Assembly: GCA_003255025.1 (NCBI GenBank)
Contig: QANY01003900.1
Coordinates: forward strand, 2,090,690-2,154,689
Length of the DNA stretch: 64,000 nt
Source of the DNA: Datisca glomerata
Taxonomy: Eukaryota; Streptophyta; Magnoliopsida; Cucurbitales; Datiscaceae
Reading direction: 5' to 3'
Shown here: positions 24,587 to 35,639 of the stretch, piece by piece
Layout of the letters: each line of letters starts with the position of its first letter
How positions within the stretch are numbered: position 1 is the stretch's first letter
Notes under the pieces: model-generated
What the model saw: only the letters and a program-made list of their open reading frames with translations
What the model was told of the DNA's origin: nothing
Databases searched by the model: none
Made by a program: the position numbers and the translations under genes

Positions 24587-24853
24587 TTATGAACTAGAAG
24601 TCAATCTTAATATGTTTGGTTTTGGCATTGAATACAGGATTTGAGGCCAAGTCAATAGCAGAGACACTGTCACACCAAAGATGAGGTGGAGTAGGTAGTA
24701 TGATATGCACTCCTCTACTAGTTGTCGTATCCATGATATTTCAGCTATAACATTGGCAAGAGCCTTGTATTCTGCTTCTGTAGTGAACCTATAAATAGTA
24801 GATTGTTTCTTTTTTGCTATCCAAGATATGGGATTAGATCCTAGGAAGACCAC
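24587..24853 (-). pseudogene. Copia RNase H fragment
   Basis: The 88-codon minus frame holds NPISWIAKKKQSTIYRFTTE followed by [20 protein letters not shown], the standard copia RNase H start. A frameshift follows: the later catalytic part is out of frame. Confidence 0.85.
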
Positions 24854-25384
24854 AAAGGCTAAGGTTGATCTTCTATCCTTAGTGTGCCCTACCTAATCTG
24901 AGTCACAGAAAGCGTTGAGACGCATAATGACTTTTTGAAACATAATCCAATAATCTGAGGTCCATGTTAGGTATTTGAGAATTGTTTTGCCAATCGATAG
25001 GTGGGTAGATGCGGGATTGTGCACGAACTGGCATGCCTTATTGATAAAAAAAACTAATATCAGATCCAGTGAATGTCAAATATTGCAACCATCCTACCAA
25101 AATTCTATAGTGAGTAACATCAGCGAGTTGTTGAGAAGTGTCATAAAAGTCTATTTTAAGAGACAATGGTGTCTTACAAGGCGTGGCATTGCTTAGACCA
25201 AATTTATGCAATAAATCAGAAACATACTTATGCTGATAAACAAATATACCTCTATTTGGTTGCTGAATTTACATACCAAGGAAAGACTTGACATGACTTA
25301 AGTCTGTCATTTCAAACTCTAATTTAAGCTTATTAATAAGGGAAACAATGTATGTAGTAGTAGTTCAAGTTATAATGATATCAT

Positions 25385-26094
25385 CTATATACAGTAACAA
25401 GTAAATAATAGCATAACCAAATTTGCAAACAAATAGAGATGTTGAATAGTAGAGGGAATAAAGCCCAAAGTGTGTAGAAATGTGGTGAACCCCTCGAACC
25501 AAGCTCTAGGAGCTTGTTTGAGACCATAGAGTGATTTTTTCAATCTACATACATGAGTTGGACAATTTGGGTCTACAAGACCTTGAGGTTGAGTCATAAA
25601 AACCTTTTCTTGTAGATACCTATTAAGAAATGCATTCTTTACATCAAGCGGATGTAAAATCATGAACTTTGGGCTACTAAGGACAAAAGAATTCTGACTA
25701 TGGTGGACTTCACAACTGGATTGAAAGTTTCATTGTAGTCCAAACCAGGCTGTTGGTGATACCTTTTGACCACCAATCTAACCTTATACCTTACCATACT
25801 ACCATCTGGGTTGTGCTTCAGCTTGTACACCCATTTACATCCCACTACATTTTTATTAGGTGAAAGAGGATTCAATGTCCATGTGCCTTGTTGTTGCAAG
25901 GCATTAAACTCATCTTTCATTGCCTTTCTCCAAGTTACTGATGTTGATGATATTGAATATGAAAATGGCTCAACTTCTTCAATTGGAAAATTGATAGGCT
26001 TTGATGTTGCAAAGTACACATTTTTCTTAGATATTCTAGACTTAGACCTGGTCTGCACAGGATGTTCATTTACAGTAAACATAATATTTGACAA
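25385..26094 (-). pseudogene. Copia reverse transcriptase fragments
   Basis: Two overlapping minus frames. 26094-25660 has the N-terminal region (TWRKAMKDEFNALQQQGTW, VVGCKWVYKLKHNPDG, LDYNETFNPVVK). 25663-25385 continues with LDVKNAFLNRYLQEKVFM and LKKSLYGLKQAPRAWF. The catalytic YxDD segment should lie near 25390-25360, where the frame is broken. A +1/-1 shift separates the two frames. Confidence 0.9.
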
Positions 26095-26399
26095 ATCATT
26101 TTCAGCTGGTATAGCAGTTTGTATATCAATGGCAAAGTAGTGACATGTTATGTTCTAGTGTTATGAGGTGAAGAATATGATATAGGCAGATCAATAGTGA
26201 CAGATTCAGTTGGGATATGATGTTTAGCATTTGCATCAGAATGAGGAAATTCAAAAGACTGATTAGAAGAACTATTAGGTGGAATGAGTAAAGATAAATG
26301 TGGAACATAGGTAAATGACTTCGCTTAGGAAACAATAGTATTATGTGAAGTTTGTGCATCATAATTAGTAAAAGAAAATGTCTTTTCATCATACATGTC

Positions 26400-27145
26400 T
26401 AGATGTATGCATAGTATTAGACTTAGGATTGTAACAGATATATCCCTTAGAATGTAATGATTAACCTAAAAAGATATGTTGTGAGGAACTTGGCTCAAAT
26501 TTATGGGTGTTGTAAGAGAGGGTAACATGCACATCCAAACACTCTCAAGTTTTGTTAATTAGGTAAGTGACCAAAAAGCCTTTTAAAAGGGTTTTGATTA
26601 TTAAGAGATGCAAAGGACAACCTGTTTATAAGGAAAATAATAGTAGAAAAGGCATGGTATACCAGAAGTGAATAAGGATAGAAGCTTTTATTAACATGGC
26701 TAGGGCAGTCTCAACAGTGTGCCTGTTTTTCCTTTCTGCTATGTCATTTTGTTCAGGTGTATAAAGGTAGGTTATTAGGTGTAATATTTCTTCTGAGGTA
26801 AGGTAGTTATAAAAATTCTTGTTGTTAAACTCATATCCACCATCTGTTCTTAGGATTTTCAGTTTAGTGAAGAGCAAGTTTTCTATGAAAGACAACAACT
26901 TCTGAAAAATCAAAGACACTTCAGATTTATAAGGCATAGAAACAACCAAGTGTAGCTAGTAGTATTTCCAATAAAAGAGACATGGTATTTGAAATTCTCA
27001 TAAGAAAAAGTTGGAGCATGACCCAAACATCACTGTATACAAGTTGTAAAGGGAATTGAGTAGTTGTCGTAACTAAGCCTGTGTCTGTCAACCGGGTTGT
27101 TGAACTAATTGTTCCTAGAGTGCTTTGAGTGTATGATTCAGCCAT
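26400..27145 (-). pseudogene. Copia integrase fragments
   Basis: 27145-26927 begins the core with FPLQLVYSDVW. 26949-26626 holds the later core (KILRTDGGYEFNNKNFYNYL, TPEQNDIAERKNRHTVETAL) with the expected acidic residues. The C-terminal domain (KGYICYNPKSNT) is visible near 26470-26420. The GAG-pre-integrase HHCC region is missing or unreadable. Confidence 0.85.
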
Positions 27146-27638
27146 GACAACAAGTTTTGTAGATGGATTGTGCCTTGGAAACCATAATCCATTCTGTGGT
27201 AATAGTCAATGCACTGTGGTTTGAGAGCCATTTATAATACATCATAGTATTGGCTTTGAGTTGTTTGAAAGGCTATATTGTTGGCTGATAAGGGAAAAGG
27301 AGAAAATCCAAAATGGGCCAATAAAGTTCGTACCTCGGCCTCTATTTGACCTCACCTCTATTATTGTAGCGTCTGGAAGTTCTACGTTTGTTATAACCTC
27401 CTCGAAAATAATTTGCATACTTGGTCATTTGTTGTAGTTGTGAATCTTGTTTCTTGTTTTGGTCTAATATCGACTGTTCTTCATCCTTCAAGAAAACATG
27501 TAGTTCTTCTAGATATAAAGATTCTGATCAGGTTCTTATAGAAGTCTTGAAGGCTGCATAATCTGTAGGGAATCCATTCAATGTATAGAGAAGGGCATCC
27601 TTATCATCTATGTGCACAGAGACTACAGCAAGCTTATC

Positions 27639-27851
27639 TCATGCTTCTTTTATTCTTTGAATATACACATTGATAGTTTCATTTCCTTTCTTGACGATGG
27701 ATTGCAGGTCTGACTTTAATTGAAGAATATTTACTCGAGTAAGAGAGGAAAATATCCTTTCAAGAGAGAGCCAAACCTTTCTTGATGTGTTACACCCAAC
27801 AACATAAGAAAAAACTATTGGTGACAATGTTGCATTGACGAGAGTCATCAA
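27639..27851 (-). pseudogene. Copia gag fragment
   Basis: 70-codon frame with SRKVWLSLERIFSSLTRVNI, LQLKSDLQSIVKKGNETINV and YIQRIKEA, the UBN2-type copia gag pattern. A stop precedes and follows it. Confidence 0.8.
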
Positions 27852-28137
27852 TGCTTGATCTTGGGAGAGTCATTGTTGATACTTGGGATCAATGGCTTCA
27901 GTGGCTTCTCTTTCGTCATTTGTAACAAATTTTGAGGGACATGGCAGTGTGCCATCCATATATTGGAATAGAGAGCGAGATTTCAGAATTGATGTAACTT
28001 GAAGCTTTCATAGAATGAAGTTACTTGAATCCAATATGATAGAAATCATATTGCATATGTTGAAAAGAAGAAAGATTGCTGAGATGATTTGTTGCTGCAA
28101 TTGGATACTACGTGTGTCCAACAAAACTCTGATACCA

Positions 28138-28423
28138 TGTAAGTATTCTTGATATACAAAAAAAATCAAGAAGAAGAGAGTATAGTTGAGAAAGAGAGAA
28201 AGAATTAAAAAAAGGAGCAATGTTCATTAACATTAATAGAGTACAGTAAGCCTATATGACACAGGCTTTACCTCAGGATAGTTACGAGTCTAAATTAACT
28301 ATCAAAAGGTAATATATCAGTTAAACATTAACTGCTAAAGAACCTAAACAGTAAATAAATAGGCTTGCCAACTGTACAAACAAATATTAACAAGTTTAAA
28401 TATTAAACTGATATATACTAGGC
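28138..28423 (-). repeat. 5' LTR of the copia element
   Basis: Direct repeat of 24117-24429, about 286 bp. Its last bases (CTAGGC) have lost the canonical CA. The primer site touches its inner edge. Confidence 0.85.
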
Positions 28424-29466
28424 TTACTACCTAACAACCGATGGCCCTACTGGTCCGTATAGGAGAACCACAAAGTGTCGCTAGAGACTTTCACAGACAG
28501 AGGAGGTTTTCATCCATCTGAGTCTTCAGACTCTTCACGTGTTTGTCTGACGTCAATATGCCCCTCATTTCCGTGGATCTGAACTATAGCTTAATGTAGA
28601 TTTTTTTCTGTTCCCATATCTGATCTCAAATATATTTCTCCGAATCTTTTTGGGTCACTTCCATTTTTACAATAATTTGAATATTTATATTCTTATGAAG
28701 TTGCTTTTCAACAAATCGAAAACTGTATTAGTGAAACCAAAGCTGTAAAAATGTCAAAATGTGGTCAGATTTTTGAAGAATCTAACTAAAAATTGACAGA
28801 TTTGGGAGTGACCCATAACTCTCTCCATTGGTAACAAAGCTCAATTTGCTAGGTCCACATAAATTCATAGAGCTGAAACCAATAAAGAAATGAAGAACAA
28901 AGATTTGAGAATGGGAGCCCTAGAAACTGAGTTAATGAGGATGAGAGAGATGTTGATGAATATTATAGAGCAGAAAGGTTAAAAACTAGCTTATGTGCCA
29001 AGATGAGCTCCTCAGCGAAGCCGAAGCCAACGCCTCTACGAAGACGAAACATGAAATCCTTCTGGGCGAAGAGGAAGAATGTAAAGAAAAGAAAGGGTGA
29101 AGGTTAAAAATGGAATCACGCACCGAAAATGACGTAGTAATTGCTTAATAATGACGCGACGAATTAATGTGGACCGAATGTTATTTTTGAATTAAAAAAC
29201 ATAAAATGACAAAATAAAAGTTGGTTGAAGGTGAAAAATGACAGTAAATACAAAGTTCAAGAGTGTATTTTATAGTTTTATCAAATAGTTAAAGATAATT
29301 AATGTTGGGCTGATCTGATTGAAAAATGAATATATAGACAAATTAAAATAAGTTAAAGAATATTGTTTTCCATAAAAATATAAATATCATGTTAATAAAT
29401 ATTTTAAAAAAACAGATATCATTCGACAGCTATGTTCAATCACCATCAACCTTTTTTCTTATAGTA
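28424..29466. other. Intergenic, no recognisable feature
   Basis: Mixed-composition sequence. A stretch at 28860-28980 translates to a charged, coiled-coil-like peptide without a named domain. No repeat partner was found in the window. Confidence 0.3.
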
Positions 29467-30779
29467 GCATGTAAAATGGAGGAAGCTCCAGAGGATGCTT
29501 GTGGGCTAGAAGGGAATGGCCCAAGGGGAAAACCATTATAGTGCATGTCAGTGGTGGATTCATTGAGGCGTGTTAAGGTTCGACCCAATTGATCCATAAA
29601 CCGTTTTTCATATTTGGGTCAAGCAGGAGAGGACTGCCAGAGATTAACATAGTTACGCATGTACAAGGTTCCATCAACATAATGATCTTGTTCACGGTGG
29701 AGAGTGTAGAAACAGAAAAAAGTTTGTCTTTGTTTCTGAGGAGCTGTCCACATATTGTATTCTGTGAGAATCTTGTGAAGCTAGCTTCGCTAGTATGACA
29801 GTGGAGTAAAAAGTTGAAGAAGAGTCAGAAGGTGCGTATGTGTATTAGCAACATTACAAATATACTGGTAAATAGGATATGGAGGAAATCCGATAACATG
29901 TTAATGAAGGGCAAAAAGAGCCTAAAGATACCAGAGGAGTTCTTCTGGTATGTCACATTTAATGAGAGGGACTGTGGTATAAGAGATGATCATATCAAAA
30001 TGGTCTGGGAAATGGTGTATTTGGGTTTTTACAAATAACAAATGGAGCTAGTAAAACAGAGTTTTTGTAGCAAGATTGTTGATCATAGTGGGACCATCAG
30101 GTTTATGACCTAGAGGGAAAATGGTAGCAGGCATGCTGATTGGCATAGTGGGATTGGAGTGAGGATCAGAAAGAGTAAGAATAAAGAGGGTCTGAGCAGA
30201 AGAGGGGCTGTCTTTTCTGAGGTCGAGAGAGATAATCAGCAATGGCATTCTGATGTCCTTTGAGATGATGAACTGAGAATTTATAGCGTGAGAACCAGTC
30301 TTTCCACCCGAGTAGTTGTTTATCAGGAAGAATTTTCCCTTTTGGATCAAGGATCTTGGGGAATGACGTGTTGTCCATCTCGACAGTAAATTCATACGGG
30401 CTGAGATAAAAGCTGAATTTTTCAATCCCCTTTTTTATTGTTAGGATCTCCTTATAGGTGGCATGATAAATTGACCACTAGCATGCCCACAATAAAAACG
30501 TTTACCCTTATCTTCTTCAATGAGAATGGCCCCCCAATGGTCATCACTCGCATCCGTCTGTAGGATACGCAATCTTGTGTAAGAAATTTTTTAATGGATA
30601 AGAATTTTGGGCAAGGTCTTTAAGGGCTTGGATCGCCTTGGTCTGGGCAGGGTCCCAAGATGGGGGATTTGTTTTAGAAGTTTGGACAAGTGGCTGGTGT
30701 AGGTGGCTACATGAGGGATAAAATCTCTGAGATAATTAATTATGCCAAGGAACTGTTGGTTTTGTTTGACCGTTAAATG
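29467..30779 (-). repeat. Inverted arm duplicating the RNase H to 3' region
   Basis: The plus strand here is the reverse complement of about 33468-34800, with high similarity by eye and scattered substitutions. The right boundary is sharp: TTGACCGTTAAAT matches the inverse of the plus copy at 33468-33480 and then passes directly into the capsid-like frame. The left boundary is near 29467. Confidence 0.85.
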
Positions 30780-32045
30780 CCTTCTCCAAAAGCCTCCGAC
30801 TATAATGATCTGTTCAAAATGTCTTACACCATTTTAAGGCAACTCAGACAGTCTAGGTCGACAACCGCAGCTCCCTCAGTGCAGCCTGCTCCTATTTCTT
30901 CGATCCCTCCTGGTGTTCATATCCATCCCACTCCCCTGGCCTCAACTTCCTATACCACTAAACCCTCTGCTCTACCAGTCCAACCTCCTTCTCCATCTCA
31001 GAAATTAAAGGCTCATCTGGATCCTGCTCTGACAATCCAGACGTTACAAAGTCTCTCCAGTTCAATTTCAGAAACTGATACCTCCAGCACTGATGATACC
31101 TCTAGTCTTCCTTCTGAAGCATGCCAAGTTGATATTTCTACTATTGCCATGGTCAAACCTGGTGATATTGACGAGGAAGAACCCTTTGTCGATGATCTTC
31201 CTCCTCCAATACATTCCCAAGACTCGAGGAACATATATAAACCAACAACTGGCCCCTGGTTTACTTTTGATGATCTTCCTCCACATGTGGCCCTCGAAGA
31301 TGTCCTCTCTGAGTTTTTAACTCGATTCACAAGGACTTTAAGAGAATGGTTTCAAAGTCTTAGTCCTTATCAACGACTGACTGCAGCCCCTAGCCCTGAT
31401 GTTGGCTCTCTTTCTGGAATGTTACATAAAGAATTTATTTAGGATTTCCAAGTCATTGACAAACGAAGTCTTCAAGACTTTTTTGAAATGAAGTGTTGTT
31501 CGTTGGAACGCCGTGATTTACAAAAACATTTCTAACGTATGTTCGGAAAGTATTATATGCTGAATGGAGCTAATGATGTCAACCTCCGGCACATATTCAT
31601 TGCCTCTCTTCCAGAAGAATTGTAACCTAAACTACATCGGACCATAATGCCCTTTGCCGTGATATGACAGACATTTCCCTTGGTGAGATCTATCAGCTTG
31701 CATTGGCCACCCTTGATAAACTATGTGAACAACAAAAGTTTTTTAAGGGGATGCTCAAAGGGGAATCTAAACTTTGATCGTCATGTACTAAATCCTATCT
31801 CAAGCTCAAATGCCATGCCCAAAAGGATTGTTCATGTTCCAAGGATCACAGACGGGACAAACGGGAAAAGCCCCACCGATTTCCATCTCGTAAAAAGGGT
31901 TTCCAGCATCACTCTCGTACCAAGCCTTTTCTTCGATATTTTAAGAAAAGACATCCTTCCTCCCACAAGTCAGATAAATGCTACATCAGTGGTCAAAAAG
32001 GACATTTTGCAAAAAGTTGCCTCATAAAATCAAAAGAAATATTCA
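30777..32045 (+). pseudogene. Capsid-like (gag/coat) region of the pararetrovirus
   Basis: A 221-codon frame (30777-31442) rich in Ser, Pro and Thr with acidic patches is followed, after stops, by short frames to about 32030. Near 31975-32020 a CCHC-type zinc knuckle is visible in which the second Cys is replaced. A knuckle of this type lies at the C-terminus of caulimovirid coat proteins, where it binds RNA. The frame starts exactly at the inversion junction, so its true N-terminus and any movement protein upstream are missing. Confidence 0.6.
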
Positions 32046-32339
32046 AATACTGTAACATCTACAAACAATGTTTGTCCTCCGAGACGATGAAGATATTGAA
32101 TCTGCTATGGAAGAACAAGCTAACCGCAATAAGGACACTCAATATGTCTTGCATACTCCTCCGACGCGGCCATCTGTTCATCTCAGTTCGCCACCTCCAC
32201 AGACTCTGACACATCAGATAATGCTATTCCCATCCTTTGCTTGGTTTCTCTTAGGGTCTTACATGACCCTCCCAAAGAGAAGGCTGTGTCCATCAAACCA
32301 CATATTGAAATCCGACTTCTTGTAGAAAAATTTGCCAAA

Positions 32340-34060
32340 GCTGTTCTAGGCATTGGATTTTTAGATACTGGCTCTTGCAGAACAGTCATGGAACTATGCT
32401 TTCTACCTTATGAAGATTGAACACTCAATGGTAGTTTATTCAAAATTGAGTGGATTACAAAAAGATGTATTCGTCTTCAATTTTTCCCCAACTGCATTCT
32501 CTGGATTAAGGTGTTAGATAGTGATCTTCCAAGCGAAGAAATATTAATTAGTTTTTTATGCTTTCTCCCGCACCAAGAAACTCCAGATTTTATCCACTGG
32601 GATCCAGTATAAAAGTTTCTTCCATGCTTATACCCCTGTTGCCAGTCTCCTTGAGCTCCAACAAGTTCCTCCTACTTATACCTATCTCCGCGACTAGATT
32701 CTTCCGTACTGTGTTGATAGGCATGACCAATTTTCCCATGCTTTCCCCCTTTGGAAAAATCATGCATTCTTTATTCGTCTTCCGTTCAAACACAATGAAG
32801 ACCTCAATCCTACCAAGGCCACTCATCCTGGCATGAATCCTGATGATCTTGTGTTGGCCCGAGAAGAATGTACATCTCTTCTTCAGCAAGGTCTTATTGA
32901 GCCCACGAAATCTGATTGGGCCTGTCAGACTTTTTATGTTGAAAACCGAGTTGAACTCAAATGTGGGAAAAAGAGGTTGGTGATAGACTATAAACTTCTC
33001 AACTTGTTTCTCCAAGATGATAAGTTTTCTCTTACAAAGCCTAATACTTTATATGTCCAAGTTTGACCTTAAAGATGGGTTTTGGCAGTTAGGCATTCAT
33101 CCTGAGGACCGGCATAAGGCTATTTTCTGCATACCGAATGCCCAGTACTAGTGGACCGTCATGCCATTTGGCCTGAAAGTAGCACCTTCGCTCTTCCAAA
33201 AGGACATGAACCAAATGATTGAGCCCATTTTGCACAGTGCCTTGGTTTACATTGATGACATTCTACTCTTTTCTGAAGATTCACCTTCTCATCAACTCTT
33301 ATTATCCCAGTTTATTGATCTCATAAAATATTACGGGATTATACTCTCCGCCAAGAAGGCCGAAATAGGTGCTACCCGTATTGAATTTATGGGTGTGATC
33401 TTTGAAGATGGCAGATTCCAACCTGGTCCTCATTTTTGCCATCGAATTGCTTAAATTTCCAAATACTTATTTAACGGTCAAATAAATCCAACAATTCCTT
33501 GGCATCATTAATTATCTCAGAGATTTCATCCCTTATGTAGCCACCTACACCAGTCACTTGTCCAAACTTCTAAAAAAAATCCCCCATCTTGGGGCCCTGC
33601 CCAGACAAAGGTGATCCAAGCCCTTAAAGACCTTTCCCAAAATCATTATCCATTAAAGATTCCTGACACAGGATTGCGTATCCTACAGAAGGATGCCAGT
33701 GATGACCATTGTGGGGCCATCCTCATTGAAGAAGATAAGGGCAAATTTTTTTAGTGTGGGCATGCTAATGGACAATTTAAAGACTCTTAGAAGCATCGTC
33801 ATGCCACCTATAAGGAGATCCTAGTAGTTAAAAGGAGGATTGAAAAATTCAGCTTTTATCTCAGCCCATATGAATTTACTGTCGAGATGGACAACGAGTC
33901 ATTCCCCAAGATTCTTGATCCCAAAGAGAAAATTCTTTCTGATAAACAACTCCTTAGGTGGAAAGATTGGTTCTCACGCTATAAATTCTCAGTTCATCAT
34001 CTCAAAAGGCATCAGAATACCATTGTTGATTATCTCTTTCAACCTCAGAAAGACAGCCCC
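32340..34060 (+). pseudogene. Protease, reverse transcriptase and RNase H of the pararetrovirus
   Basis: An aspartic protease active-site DTG lies near 32360. RT begins in the frame 32833-33066, is interrupted, and continues at 33161-33454 with the catalytic YIDD near 33250. RNase H follows from about 33650 to 34050 across frames. In the living family this is one polyprotein that copies the pregenomic RNA into DNA. Here at least four stops or frameshifts separate the pieces, so it cannot be functional. Confidence 0.8.
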
Positions 34061-35073
34061 TTTCCTGCTCAGACCCTCTTTATTCTTACTCTTTCTGATC
34101 CCCACTCCAATCCCACTATGTCGATCAGCATGCATGCTACCACTTTCCCTCCAGGTCCTAAAGCTGATGGTCCCACTATGATCAACAATCTTGCTACAAA
34201 AACTCTATTTTACTGGCTCCATCGGTTACTTGTAAAAACTGAAATACACCCTTTCCCAGATCATTTTCATATGACCATCCCTTATACCAGAGTCCCTCTA
34301 ATTAAAAGTGCCATGCCAGAAGAACTCATCTGTTATCTTTGAGCTCTTTCTTCCCTTCATTATTGTGCTATCAGATTTCCTCCATATCCTATTTACCAGT
34401 ATATTTGTGATGCTGCTAATACCCATACGCACCTTGTGACTCTTCTTCAACTTTTTGATCCACTGCCATACTGGCGAAGCCAGCTTCACAAGATTCTCAC
34501 CGAATACAATATATGGACAGCTCCTCGGAAACAGAGACATAATTTTTCTGTTTCTACACTCTCCACCATGAACAAGATCATTATGTTGATGGAACCCTGT
34601 ACATGCGTAACTATGTTAATTTTTGACAGTCTTCCCCTACTTGGCCCAAATATGAAAAACTGTTCATGGATCAATTGAGTCGATCCTTAACACGTCTCAA
34701 TGAATCCACTACCGACATGGACTATAATGGTTTTCCCATTGGGCCATTCCCTTCTAGCCCACAAGCATCCTCTAGAGCTTCCTCCTCGGCTTTACATGAG
34801 TACCAATGCTCATTCATCTTCAGTGGTTTGTCGTCTTCTCACCCTCCGGATCCATATCCATTTGAGTCTCAAAATCCCTCTCAGCTGGACACCCAATTCC
34901 AGCCTGACTGTTTTTCCCCCGAGCTCAGCCAACTTCCTATGCCACCATCTGAACCAGATGCCTCTCACGATCTTGATGACTTCAACTCCACATATTTTCA
35001 GGACCTACCGTATGATGAAGACTATGCCAATCTAAGGTCTGGTCATGAGCCTATTTCCAAAAGTAATTGTTAG
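34060..35073 (+). pseudogene. Region downstream of RNase H
   Basis: Open frames (33887-34342, 34436-34678, 34666-35073) continue after RNase H with no integrase HHCC or DDE motif. The last, 135 codons, is rich in Ser, Pro and Asp, starts from an internal Met and ends at 35073. I do not recognise the domain. The first half is duplicated in the inverted arm. Confidence 0.5.
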
Positions 35074-35289
35074 TGCCGCCTTCTGTCTTCCACTAATCTT
35101 TGTCGTGTTGTAATAATACTAGCTTTCTGTTTGCTGTCATCTTTTAAGTTTTTGTCTTTTGTAATAATCGTTAATTTAGACTATTTGTAAAAGTAATTAC
35201 TTTAGACTATTTACTTTTAGTTTTTATTTTTTATAATAATTATCGTTACTTTAGACTGTTTAGGTCTGTACCTGCTAATTGTCTGTATT

Positions 35290-35360
35290 CCCCCTCCATC
35301 TCTATATAAGGAGGGTTTTCCTTTCATTGTAGGCAGAAAGTTTTCAAAATAAAAATATAC
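35290..35360 (+). promoter_or_regulatory. TATA box and polyadenylation signal of the pararetrovirus
   Basis: TCTATATAAGGAGG (from 35301) is a strong TATA box with the AAGGA-type context seen in plant pararetrovirus promoters. AATAAA follows at 35348-35353. A close TATA/AATAAA order is what terminally redundant pregenomic RNAs use. An LTR would show the same order, but no second copy is present in the window. Confidence 0.55.
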
Positions 35361-35639
35361 AAGTATTTTTCTCTCATGTCTTTCTAAGTTCTTCTTCTTC
35401 TCCTTGCTACATTGCTCTTATAATAGTTTACTTCTGGTTGCCGAGATTCAAGTATGCTCTACATTTTCCCTTAACAGAGAGATTATGTATATCAGAAAAG
35501 AATCAGACTATGATCTGAGAAAGATATTCTACTATGTTATTTTGAGTTGTTTTAGTTTGATGAATATTTTCATAGGTCCTAACAGCGATTCCCTAAGAGA
35601 ATGGTTGAGCTTTATCTGGATATTGAAAGTATGCATTAA

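Larger units (their letters stand above)
24117..28423 (-). mobile_element. Copia LTR retrotransposon, nearly complete, decayed
   Basis: Two direct LTRs (24117-24429 and 28138-28423) enclose a minus-strand gag, integrase, RT and RNase H in the copia order. The primer site CTCTGATACCA (28127-28137), read inverted TGGTATCAGAG, abuts the right LTR and matches initiator tRNA-Met. A purine tract (GACGGGGATATT inverted, about 24441-24430) abuts the left LTR. The coding region is broken into several frames and no protease or complete zinc knuckle was found. The LTRs differ by many substitutions and indels, so the insertion is old. No convincing 5-bp target duplication is visible. Confidence 0.9.
29467..35400 (+). 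mobile_element. Endogenous pararetrovirus-like insertion, rearranged
   Basis: On the plus strand from 30777: capsid-like coding sequence with a zinc knuckle, an aspartic protease motif, reverse transcriptase and RNase H, then a proline- and acid-rich region and a short non-coding stretch with a TATA box and AATAAA. No integrase is seen after RNase H, and that domain order fits Caulimoviridae rather than Ty3/gypsy. The coding region has many stops and shifts. On the left, 29467-30779 is an inverted copy of about 33468-34800. No virus genus is assigned; a Metaviridae origin is less likely but not excluded. Confidence 0.7.

Noticed and set aside
31013..31330. 105-codon minus-strand frame
   Set aside because: Opposite-strand shadow of the capsid-like frame at 30777-31442.
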